IMG/VR virus record: IMGVR_UViG_3300007511_000053
Span: 1-38,284 of that record
Source of the DNA: a virus
Strand: one strand, 5' to 3'
Length of the DNA: 38,284 bases
The notes under the pieces were generated by a model that was not told where the DNA came from, ran no database searches, and saw nothing but the letters and a program-made list of their open reading frames with translations. The translations under genes and the position numbers were made by a program. This document shows positions 6,638 through 16,200 of the stretch, one piece after another (positions within the stretch are counted from its first letter, which is position 1; each line of letters opens with the position of its first letter).

Positions 6638-6659
6638 AAACTACTAATAAATAGTGTTT
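6638..6659 (-). terminator. weak hairpin followed by a short T run
   Basis: On the minus strand AAACACTA pairs with TAGT(A)GTTT around a 5-nt loop TTTAT: eight base pairs with one bulged A, followed by TTTTAATAT. The stem has only two G-C pairs, so it would be a weak terminator at best and might instead be a message-end stabiliser or processing site. It lies between the 981-aa and 338-aa genes. Confidence 0.3.
6645..6654 (+). promoter_or_regulatory. TAATAAATAG element in the gap before the 338-aa gene
   Basis: Reads TAATAAATAG on the plus strand, CTATTTATTA on the minus (gene) strand. It is one of three near-identical elements, one in each of the three longest gaps of the structural block. 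It resembles the T4 late promoter TATAAATA, but in the orientation opposite to the genes. Confidence 0.3.
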
Positions 6660-6680
6660 CTTTTCAATAAATCACAATTT

Positions 6681-9626
6681 TTAGCACGGATTCTCATCCT
6701 CAGACACAACAAGCTGCTGATCTTGTGATTCCAAAATTCTACTTTGTTGTTTAAACTTCAAGATAAGGTCAACTTTTTTACCAGAAGACTTCGATATTAC
6801 CCTTAACTTAAACTTTCTTCCCCATATGTTATTACTTATATCATTGCCAAGTGGAATATTTTCATTAGGGGCAGAACTTCTAAACGCGGGATCCGTGACA
6901 TCATGCGCTGAAAAGTTTATTGTTCCTTGCAAATTACTTGGCTCTATTTGGAAAAACTCTCTAAAAGGTATTGTAATGTCGTCTTTCTTTTTGTCCATCT
7001 CATATTCTTTTAAGTCCATGTATATTCCGTTCGGGGAACTGACCATTCTCAATTTGTATACAAAGCCAGGATTTGATATGCCCCTTTCATCGATAGCCCT
7101 AAAAATATAATAATAATCAGTATTTGGTTTTATTTCATCATCGATCACTGCAGTTCGGACATGAGTTGGTACAGTAACAACCTTACTCCCAATGGCACTG
7201 AAGTCAGAATATGACTCTGGCGGATTGACTGTTCTTAACATTTGAAACTGAGTCGGTAAGGAATCATTTGAATATTTTATCTTTCCTGATGCGATATCTA
7301 TCTCTTGGGCTCTATACATTGCATCTACAATCTCTCCGTCTTGCGGAAGTATTTCGATTGGCTTCTGTTCTATACTTCCAAAGTTTGACTGTAATAAGAG
7401 CCTTATCTTATCATCTTTTCCCTGATACGGTAAAAAAGAAACCTGTGGGGATAAAGGGGGTTTGTCTACAATTGATACCGTTTTTGTAAAGAATGGTGCT
7501 TCTATGATACTCCATATAGGAACCGTCATTGTGTTTATGAACGCTTTGGCCAAAGTGCCGCTGCCGAATGGGGGTGGATTCACTAAATCGATTCCGCTGA
7601 GTTCTTGATTATAAGAGTTCGCGGCAACAAAATTTATCGAGAATATTTCGTACTTATATTCTTGCTCAAAAATGACTTGTGTATCCACAAAATTCAACTC
7701 TCCGTTTCTTCCGTGACCCATTAAGTAAAACTCCTGCACTGGTGAGTCTTCGGGAGTGCCGTCGTTAAGTCGAAATTTCCTGATCTTATATCCTATTGTT
7801 TCTGAAAAACATTTCTTTCCTTCCAAGATGTCTCGATATGATCTAAAGCCTTTTGGCTCAAGGTACTGCTTTATCTTAGAACTGCAAATAGCTCTCTTTA
7901 ATTCGTCAAACCTCCACTGTCCCTCTCGCCCTTCAGAGTGAAAACCTAATGGCCACTCAAGATCGTTGATTACCTCGGGGGCACCATACAGACCAGGCTG
8001 ATCTGGTAAAATCAGTTGTGATCGCAGAGGGTGGTCCTCTGGCAATTTCAAGTTCAACATACTTAAGTTAGTGTTGTAAGACGACCACATAAACTGTTGA
8101 ATATCTTTCTTAAAACCAGACTCGTTATAATTTTCCAAAACAGAATTTATTCTCTTCTTAACCTCTGACAAATCTTCTCCAGGTTGGCGGTAGTGATCAT
8201 AATAAGAATCCACATTCGACTGAAGTGTGTCCGTATCGTAATAATGATCTGATAGTACCGCGAAAACTTCCTGAGATCCAAAACGTAAATCATCCTGTTT
8301 TCGTAACCCTTGTGTGTCGGACATCATTTCTATAATGTATTTATCCATATCAAATTCCTTCAATATGTTTGAGATTGATTGAATCGCGTAATTTGGGTTG
8401 ATAATCGTAACCGAAACATGTTTGGTAAAGTTATTCTCATATTCAGAATCTATGTCCGTGAAGGAATCGGTATTCTTTGAATCAAACTTGACAACTCTTC
8501 CCTGTTTATCTTCACACACATCCTGGACTCTTAAGTCTTTTTCTGCATAAGATCTGTAATAATTCTTTTTCCTAAGCTCATCTTGTGTCACATCGGAAAA
8601 AGATCCGGCCGATGAGCTAACAACTGAACTGTCATTCAAAAAAGTTGAAGATACGTTCACACCTACATCGGCTATGAGTTGCCGATCAAGCCCAACATAA
8701 TCAGACTCTTCTCGAAAAAATGGTTGAGGCGCCTCAAAAGAATAATCTAAGTGAGCAGAGTTATCTGAAATTATGCTAAATTTTGGGATGTTTAGATTAA
8801 AGAGTTGACTGTCCGATAAACTTGTTATTGATTGTAAATTTTCTCCAAAACTATCAATACCTTTAACATACAGTTCTGCAAATTTTTCAACGTGTCTTCT
8901 GCGCTCCCCTACCATACTATCCATGACCGTTGGCGCGCAGATTTCTATTGCCTCCCTGTAAAAACTCAGCTCTATTTGTTGCGTCTTAGCAATTGGACCA
9001 AATCCAGCATCGAGTGGCAAATCTTGCAATTCTGGCTCTTCTACTGCTGAAACTAAAAAGGGACAACCAAAGTTTGACGCGTTTAGCTTTGACACAGTAA
9101 ACGGGTCGCGGGCGCCTTGCGATTCTTGTATAGTTAGACCGCGCAGTCTATCTAGATTCTGTTGATTGCTAATTATAATATTTTTTGACTGCTGATCATC
9201 TGTAAATAAAAGTCCCGGTAACAACCTGATATTATCCACCATTTTAGCTGAAGAGATCTTTAATGCAGCAAGCTCAACTTCTTCATCAGTTATACCCGGT
9301 TGAATAGCTCCGGCTTGTCGCGCATTCAAAGCAGCAGCGTTATCTGGCCCTACAAGTTGAGAAAATGAAAGAATCTCCTTGAGAGCTGGATTATTCGGAT
9401 TAATCATTATTTCAGACTGCTCCAAAAAATGAGAAGACCTAAGGACAGTAATTGCCCTATTCGACAGCGGGACAAGCGTATCAATTAACTGCTCAGGGAA
9501 TGCGATCCTGCTCTGGCTAGTGTCCTCTCCGCCATTGTTATTATTATCAGGACCTCCACCATTGTCGCCACCGTTAGATCCCGAAATTTCCCTCTCTTCT
9601 TCACATGGGTTTGTAATTTCTACCAT
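6681..9626 (-). CDS. large virion structural protein (981 aa)
   Basis: No named family is recognised. The N-terminus has a Gly/Asn/Asp-rich low-complexity linker (residues about 15-36) after an NPC motif; the C-terminus again ends in NPC, so the chain has a cysteine near each end. The middle is mixed alpha/beta. Residues about 840-880 (KPNTDYYYIFRAIDERGISN) look like the end of a fibronectin-III-type beta sandwich, followed by a conserved-looking RKFKLRVISKSSGKKVDL strand region near the end. It starts at a TAATG junction with the 910-aa gene. Size and place after the wedge genes suggest a large baseplate component. The assignment to structure is confident; the exact role is not. Confidence 0.72.
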   Translation of the reverse strand: MVEITNPCEEEREISGSNGGDNGGGPDNNNNGGEDTSQSRIAFPEQLIDTLVPLSNRAITVLRSSHFLEQSEIMINPNNPALKEILSFSQLVGPDNAAALNARQAGAIQPGITDEEVELAALKISSAKMVDNIRLLPGLLFTDDQQSKNIIISNQQNLDRLRGLTIQESQGARDPFTVSKLNASNFGCPFLVSAVEEPELQDLPLDAGFGPIAKTQQIELSFYREAIEICAPTVMDSMVGERRRHVEKFAELYVKGIDSFGENLQSITSLSDSQLFNLNIPKFSIISDNSAHLDYSFEAPQPFFREESDYVGLDRQLIADVGVNVSSTFLNDSSVVSSSAGSFSDVTQDELRKKNYYRSYAEKDLRVQDVCEDKQGRVVKFDSKNTDSFTDIDSEYENNFTKHVSVTIINPNYAIQSISNILKEFDMDKYIIEMMSDTQGLRKQDDLRFGSQEVFAVLSDHYYDTDTLQSNVDSYYDHYRQPGEDLSEVKKRINSVLENYNESGFKKDIQQFMWSSYNTNLSMLNLKLPEDHPLRSQLILPDQPGLYGAPEVINDLEWPLGFHSEGREGQWRFDELKRAICSSKIKQYLEPKGFRSYRDILEGKKCFSETIGYKIRKFRLNDGTPEDSPVQEFYLMGHGRNGELNFVDTQVIFEQEYKYEIFSINFVAANSYNQELSGIDLVNPPPFGSGTLAKAFINTMTVPIWSIIEAPFFTKTVSIVDKPPLSPQVSFLPYQGKDDKIRLLLQSNFGSIEQKPIEILPQDGEIVDAMYRAQEIDIASGKIKYSNDSLPTQFQMLRTVNPPESYSDFSAIGSKVVTVPTHVRTAVIDDEIKPNTDYYYIFRAIDERGISNPGFVYKLRMVSSPNGIYMDLKEYEMDKKKDDITIPFREFFQIEPSNLQGTINFSAHDVTDPAFRSSAPNENIPLGNDISNNIWGRKFKLRVISKSSGKKVDLILKFKQQSRILESQDQQLVVSEDENPC

Positions 9627-12358
9627 TAACTTTGAACTCCAGGTATTCTAACATTATTAACTATTATCATTCCGGTATTTTCGATTCGCGTATTTGGTTC
9701 TACGAAATTTATGATGTTTCGGTTTATCGTCGAGGAATTGTCTTCTGCACGTCTTTGGCCTTGCAAGCCTATCCTTGTAGTCTGATTAGTTCTAGGCAAA
9801 TATTTGTCTTCGATACTAAGAGATGAAAAATCCGATTGTTGAGATTCTATGTCTTCAAGTGTCCTTATGACTGAAAATATATCATTCAACAAACCACCTG
9901 ACGTATTGGATAGAATTAACCTAGCCAATTCTGATTGGGATGATTCCTGCTCTGCTAGAGATTCAAGGTAAGCTTCTCCATCATCTTCCATATCGTATGC
10001 ATCAATAAGTGAAGATTCCAAGAAAGAATAGTTTTCCGAAGCGGTTCCTACCCCTGCCGCCAGTCCCTCTAAGCTCGATCTAAATGTTCTATTTATTGAT
10101 GGCACCTCTATCGTAGTCGAAGGTAGATACTCGGCGACGTTAGCCACATATCTATCCAACAGCTCATCTGGATAATTAACTACCACACCACGACTTCTGG
10201 ACCTCAGAACGTATTCAAGGTTAAATTCTATCTTCGCCAAATCTTCAGGAGATAAAACTTCAAATTGGCTTGGGGAAAGACCCAACTGTTCAATCGTCAA
10301 TATAGACAAAGTCGTAGAGTCTGGATTTATAGAGAACACTCGGGACGGCCGTGTGTAATTCAGAGTATTAGAAGATAAAAAATTCTCTAAGTTATTGTAA
10401 TCTAAATATATTTCTTCTGGGCTGGTAGCTTGAATGGGCTTAAGGGTATTGAACTTAACCTCCAACATATTAGTCCTACTATTAGAGGGGACTCGCCTTT
10501 TCGATCCGTACACTTCACTATTCAAACCTTCTTCGTAGTTTGTGACTTTATCATACATCTTTATCAAAATGTTCTCCAGTTTTAAATAACTATCATAGAA
10601 AAGCATCAGCGAATCTAGCGAGCCGTTTCGCTCTGGTAGGATCGAGTCTATAAAAGCGGAGTTGTCTGCTACCAAAGCATCTATACCCAATATTCCGAGA
10701 ACCTGAAAGTATAATGAAATAGATCTTTGAAGCCCAATACTGTCTTGGTCTCGATAATCGTCAGACCACCGGTTTGTTAAAAAGTTGTAATTGCCGACGC
10801 TCGTTGTTTTTTTCGACTCTGTAATTGAGTCGTATACATCGACGATAATGTCAGGATCACTCTCCGACGTTATTATCGCGCCCGAAGCGTCGCACAAGAG
10901 TTTATTTATGTCTTTCTTTCCTTCCTTCATCGATTCGATAATAAGAGACACGTAATCCGGAATGGAATCAGACATTGTTATCTCTACTTCATATTTGTAC
11001 TTGCCATAATTTATTTTCTTGAAGAGTTCAGAATCTCTCAGTATAAATTTAACTGCACGTGCAAAGTTTTCATCTTCACTGTCAACTTGACCATATTCTA
11101 CTTGCTCAATTGATAGATCACTTTGACTCATACCAACCAGTGATCCTTCGGTGGTTTCGTATATTTTTATATATGATTCGTCTCCAGTGTGTTCGAACTC
11201 ATAATCTGAGGTGCCCACCCTGTTTGATGATGCTGCATAATTTTTTAGTTTTTTTCTGGTTATTTTCATGCACTCTATCTTACTATTTGAAAGAATATTA
11301 TCTAAAAATACAGATCTAACTCCAGGTTCCAACACTGTATTTTCTTTACCTAACAAAAATCCTAATGGAGACAGGTTTCGTAAAACCTTCAACTTATCAA
11401 TGGCAAACATTGAACTATGATCTCCTCCAAGATTGTCCGTGTAGTTTATCCAACTAACGTTCTCAAGCATTGCGAACGACTGGTCCTGGACCGTTCTTAG
11501 TGCGGATTGCTTTACTACCCTTTCGACTGCCTCAGATTCCAATGCGGCTGCAGAAATACTTCCAGAGCCGGCTGTATAAATGGAATGATAATCAACTCTA
11601 GATCTCCAAGAGAAAGGGTCCGGGATTCCGGAGCCCGGAAGTGTAGCTGGACCCATATCATCCTCTTCAAGCTTGACCGGATTCATCATGTATCCTTCAA
11701 ACGGAGTAGAAGTGTCAAAGCCTATTTGCAAATTAGAAACAGTTGAGTCTGTTGCTGAAAATTTATGGTCAAGCTTGCTAGCAAAAAACACTGGTTGGTA
11801 CTTTCCAATACCACCAAGAGTTAAAATCTCACCTTGACCATTTGTTATATTGTAATGAGAAAAAATCTCCTCGTAATCAATGTGAGCGTAATAAATAATA
11901 TTCAAAGAGATTCCGTTATTTGAATCTTCCAAGCGATCCATAATGTCGTCCCCATCTCCAAAGCGATGTTCGACATCAAAATGCAACTTGTTGGTTGCAA
12001 AATCTTGAGACACAGGTGAACCAATTGAGGTCTCATACACTCCTTGTCGTATTTCAGACATAGAGAGTGACAAGTCGATCGGATGAGCACCTAGCATTAC
12101 TTCCTCCAGCCCCCTAACTCTACCAAAGGGGTTTTCCAATAGACTAAAGGACTGTTCGGACAATGTCCTATCCTGAGGGGATCTGGATTCTTCTATGATT
12201 ATACTAAAGTAATATTTTATAAAAGGAGATAAATCCTCTTCTCCGACCCAAAAAGGTTGCACTGAAGAATTTATTGTATCTATAGATGCATAAATCTTAA
12301 CATAGTCTTTAGTCACATCGACCCTATTGATAAACGGCTCTGGAAATACGTTACTCAA
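9626..12358 (-). CDS. large virion structural protein (910 aa), TTG start
   Basis: No family is recognised. The protein is acidic, with a beta-type N-terminal third (VDVTKDYVKIYASIDT near residue 15, VEHRFGDGDDIMD near 125-140) and a more helical, Asp/Glu/Ser-rich C-terminal half; there is no signal peptide or membrane helix. The start codon is TTG, overlapping the TGA of the 303-aa gene as TTGA; GGAGGG lies 9 nt upstream, and the only in-frame alternative before a stop codon is ATA. It is coupled to the 981-aa gene through TAATG, and the two may act as a pair in the baseplate (inference from position only). Confidence 0.7.
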   Translation of the reverse strand: MSNVFPEPFINRVDVTKDYVKIYASIDTINSSVQPFWVGEEDLSPFIKYYFSIIIEESRSPQDRTLSEQSFSLLENPFGRVRGLEEVMLGAHPIDLSLSMSEIRQGVYETSIGSPVSQDFATNKLHFDVEHRFGDGDDIMDRLEDSNNGISLNIIYYAHIDYEEIFSHYNITNGQGEILTLGGIGKYQPVFFASKLDHKFSATDSTVSNLQIGFDTSTPFEGYMMNPVKLEEDDMGPATLPGSGIPDPFSWRSRVDYHSIYTAGSGSISAAALESEAVERVVKQSALRTVQDQSFAMLENVSWINYTDNLGGDHSSMFAIDKLKVLRNLSPLGFLLGKENTVLEPGVRSVFLDNILSNSKIECMKITRKKLKNYAASSNRVGTSDYEFEHTGDESYIKIYETTEGSLVGMSQSDLSIEQVEYGQVDSEDENFARAVKFILRDSELFKKINYGKYKYEVEITMSDSIPDYVSLIIESMKEGKKDINKLLCDASGAIITSESDPDIIVDVYDSITESKKTTSVGNYNFLTNRWSDDYRDQDSIGLQRSISLYFQVLGILGIDALVADNSAFIDSILPERNGSLDSLMLFYDSYLKLENILIKMYDKVTNYEEGLNSEVYGSKRRVPSNSRTNMLEVKFNTLKPIQATSPEEIYLDYNNLENFLSSNTLNYTRPSRVFSINPDSTTLSILTIEQLGLSPSQFEVLSPEDLAKIEFNLEYVLRSRSRGVVVNYPDELLDRYVANVAEYLPSTTIEVPSINRTFRSSLEGLAAGVGTASENYSFLESSLIDAYDMEDDGEAYLESLAEQESSQSELARLILSNTSGGLLNDIFSVIRTLEDIESQQSDFSSLSIEDKYLPRTNQTTRIGLQGQRRAEDNSSTINRNIINFVEPNTRIENTGMIIVNNVRIPGVQS

Positions 12359-13266
12359 TATTCATTACCCTCCGTAGTGTGCGGTTCTGGTGTCATTTCT
12401 CTCGACTGTCCAAATATGTTTCTCTGGCTTCTTCTCTTGAGAGCATAGTCGTCAACTGACTCGTCAGTTTTTATTACAAATTTCTTTAATATTTCTTCCA
12501 TGGTCCGGAGTGGTATCAGCTGCTCTTTGGAGTTTTCTTCAATTATTTCATAAACTTCCACTTCAAAGTTATTATTTGTGTATTCGACACTGTCCTCAAC
12601 AACAGAAAAAATAACCTTTTTATCCCCTATAATAATCCTTGTGTTATCAAGAAAACGCACCTGGTTTGACATCAGGTCCAAGTCTTCGTCCTCATCTGTC
12701 ATTAGTAGTGAGGAGGGAACATCGCTCTGCTCTGTCCTATCAACATACACAACATATTCAGGTTCAACTAATAGCTGAGGAATTGGCACCACTAAACTAT
12801 CGTCTTGAACAGCCGGTATGCTTGGTAAGCCACTACTTGTCAAAGTCAAGGATGATTGGTCAATATCTATGTCTACCCCGGACAGCATGGTGACCTTAAC
12901 ACTTGGAAGTTCTCGGGTAGACAATTGCTGATTAGCCAGTTGATATTTCAGAAGCTTACTGTTGGACATTGGATCCTGGGATTCTTCCAGATTTTCATAC
13001 AGACCTCTCTGTCCCTGTATTATCTTATTAGTTTCTATATCAAATCGCGACTCTATTCCTGCAACCTCTGCTTGCGTTGACAGAACGAGATCTTGCTTTA
13101 TTCGAGGCTGCGATTCATTTTGTTTCTCTGAGTCTTTTTTATAGGTGATTCCGTCGTCGAAGAACGCGTAATACTCAGGCTTGAACCTACCTTTGGACAG
13201 CAATTTTTTTCCGTAGGCTGTCAATCTAATGTCTATTACGTCTTCTTTTTTGTTTAAAAATGTCAT
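12355..13266 (-). CDS. virion structural protein (303 aa) sharing the N-terminal domain of the 338-aa protein
   Basis: Residues 1-45 (MTFLNKKEDVIDIRLTAYGK, then KGRFKPEYYAFFDDGITY) follow the same pattern as the 338-aa protein. The rest is acidic, with many Asp/Glu/Val residues, a stretch of short beta segments (about 120-240) and a Gln/Ser/Glu-rich end. TAGGA lies 8 nt before the ATG and overlaps the stop of the giant gene upstream, so translation is probably linked. Its position directly after the 4028-aa protein suggests it is an assembly partner of it (inference). No enzymatic motif was seen. Confidence 0.7.
   Translation of the reverse strand: MTFLNKKEDVIDIRLTAYGKKLLSKGRFKPEYYAFFDDGITYKKDSEKQNESQPRIKQDLVLSTQAEVAGIESRFDIETNKIIQGQRGLYENLEESQDPMSNSKLLKYQLANQQLSTRELPSVKVTMLSGVDIDIDQSSLTLTSSGLPSIPAVQDDSLVVPIPQLLVEPEYVVYVDRTEQSDVPSSLLMTDEDEDLDLMSNQVRFLDNTRIIIGDKKVIFSVVEDSVEYTNNNFEVEVYEIIEENSKEQLIPLRTMEEILKKFVIKTDESVDDYALKRRSQRNIFGQSREMTPEPHTTEGNEY
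12368..12373 (-). promoter_or_regulatory. ribosome binding site deciding the TTG start of the 910-aa gene
   Basis: GGAGGG on the minus strand, 9 nt before TTG at 12358-12356. An ATG between the two (12366-12364) is in another frame and meets a stop after four codons. Confidence 0.6.
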
Positions 13267-13275
13267 TTTAAAATC

Positions 13276-16200
13276 CTACGTCTTCTTCTTAAAGTCTGTT
13301 TTCGCCCTGACTTTAATTAGTTCAACTATAGAAAAGTAGTCGTAAGGCCAGTTATAAGAAGTTTCTTTCAACTTGTCTTCAAACTCTGTGTTTTTAGGCG
13401 AATAAGAAGAGTCTAACAATTTGCCCCCCGCCTTATTTAGTGTCAAGCTTTGCTCCTTCACGCTCTCCAGTGAGTAGTTGGCTCGTTGCTTAACCTTAAA
13501 CACTAGCCACCTGACGTGATTATCCAAGAAATTATCCAGTCCACCTTCGACGAATGGTACATTATTAGCAGAATCTAAGAAGATCGAAGAATATTTCGTA
13601 TCGATCTTTAAATTCTCTAGTCGCTCATTGTCTAAAATTCCATAACTGTATCTAGCTTGTGCTCCGGACCCCTTAGAGGCCGGCATTACATTCTGCCATA
13701 TGTTCGCAAGATCTTGCTTGTCCAAACTACCGTTGAACTGAAAGACAAAAGCCAAAGGTACAGGAGGCAGGGGTGGCAACTTTGAGTATCTAGGCAAATC
13801 GAATCGCGGTGGGAAAACAAATTTCTCCATCATCCTCAACTGGAACGCTACAGATTCCACAGGGTTGTTACCAGGATTGTTAAAATAGCTTTCATACTGT
13901 TCGTCGCGGGGTTGACGATCGAGATTCCTATTTAATTCAATTGCATCTAGATGATACTCCTCTTTTATATCTAAGAACCTTTGAACGCCTGCATCGAGAT
14001 AGAATGGTATCGCAACAACAGCTTCTGAAAATTGAAAAGACTCTTGCCTCAATTTGCCGGCTTGCTTGACAATACTCGCATTCTGGTTGCCGTAAAAATT
14101 AACCTTCCTTGCGAGACTCGGCGCGCCTTGAATATCAGATATAGACAAGTAGTATCCCTTTCTTGAATCTTCATAGTCTCCTGATTGGTGCCACATACCA
14201 CGAGATGACGTCAAGTATGAAGCCGAACTAGTGACTATTGCGTCTTTAAAGTAATAATCTCTCTGATTTCTCTCTTTCCAATATGAAGAAGTGACTTGCT
14301 CAGTGGTGCTGGTTCCTAGATTTATTACACTTGCTGTGGCGTTGGTGAAATCCATTACAGGAGTCTGCCATTTTGCTTGAATTACCCAACGCTTTGCCGC
14401 GTCGCGGTCATCTCGGGTACCTGACTCCACATCTGATTCGTATATAGAATAGGAGTTCAAATCTAATGAAGCGCTCAAATTCATCGCATTTGTAAAGTTT
14501 GTGCTTCCAGAATTATTTAGATCAGTTGTTGCGACAAGTGGCGAAGAACTTAAATTTGTATATTCGTACTGTAGGTTTTCTACTATTTCGTCAAGTGAAT
14601 ATTCCTTGGAACCACCAGTGTCATCGCTTGGACGAAAAGTAACATCTACATAAGGCCGGGTGCCCTTGTCCAAAAACGGAGGAACGTACGGCAAGTATCC
14701 ATGGCCGGCTCTTACAGTCTCTGACGTTCTCTGTATTCTGGTTGCACCAGAGACAGCATCCGCGCCGCCTGTAAATTCTGCGGCAGATGTATTTGACGCG
14801 TCGAAAGTGTTCGTACCAAAAGGCCCTGATGGATCCGCGTATCCAATGTTTCCGTAAAACTTATTTGTAGAACCAGCACTGTTAAGGTGAGCCACCGTAG
14901 TGTTGTATTGATCCCCTCCAACCTCTTGCAAGATGTGTATTTTGTATCTGCTCAGTCCAATATATGAATCATAATAGGTGTATTTAAATACCTGAATATC
15001 AAGACCAGCAGCGTTGGCCGCTACTAGCTCGTCGTATGTGTCATCCCGAAGTTGTTGTATTGTCCTTCCATTGACATTTATATATCGGTTAACGGTTTCA
15101 TCCGCGGAACTTGCATTGAAAGTGTTGTAGTTGTCGCTAGTAAAGGACAGCGAACCAAGAGCAGAGACACTATTGTAGTATCTTATGTTTATAGTCTTTG
15201 TAAAGTGACTTGTGTTTCCACCTAGGCTCGTAATAATCGAAAAACCTGGGAGTGTCCCTGCCGTGGCTGCTGTTGGAGAAGAGTAACCGTTAGGGTTAAA
15301 CTCAAGTGAAACAGAAGCAACCTGAGCATCTGTGTCGTATGAGACCTCTTGGAGCTTTGCAAAACTCAAATCCCCCTCATCTACTGGTGGACCAAAAGCT
15401 GAATGTCTATCATACATCATGACATCTCTATTTTGTAACATTATTCTCATCTTGTAATCTGTATCTTTTTGAAAGAAAGCCTTTGACGGGGCAGTTGCCT
15501 CAAACGTGACTAGTCCATCGTCGTTGAAGATATTTGTAACTTCAGCGCAGAAGTTGTTTACCGCCATTCGATATGGTAGCATAGTCCTGTTTAAGTTGTC
15601 CGACTCCTGTACATCAACTCCGAGAAGTTCGGATGTTCGCTCGCGATTTAAGGACCCAAAGACAAAAGGACGATCAACGGCAGCCTCCCAGAAATGGTTT
15701 CCATAAGCTAAACTAGCAGAGGGATGCGGCTCGTTATCATAAATCAAGACACCCTCTAACCTGGCGGGATCCAACATTTCTTCAAAAGTAACTCTGTGCG
15801 AAACTGAACCAGTTAATCTGGGTATTCCACTGTCTGAGTTTAGGTGGAAAAAAGATCCTGTTACTCCGGCGGATGATGTGACGGGGTCTGCCTTATCGAA
15901 CGTGACATGCGATTGCTTGTATGGGCCCGACCCAGTAATTGGAGAACCAAAAAACCCAATTAGGCCCGCGGGGTTGTCGGCACTAAAAGACCCAGTCATA
16001 TCACCGTGATCTCTTTCGAAGATAGGATAATCCACTGCCATACCAGACTTTATGGAATTTAATAATACCCCAGGGGAAAAGAGCGATTTTATAGATTGTT
16101 GCAAGTTTGCTCTCTTCTTAGAATCAAGTACAGCGAGTCGGTTATCAAAATCACTACCGTTGAACGCCGTAGAATTTGCAGTCAACACCCCATCCACGTT

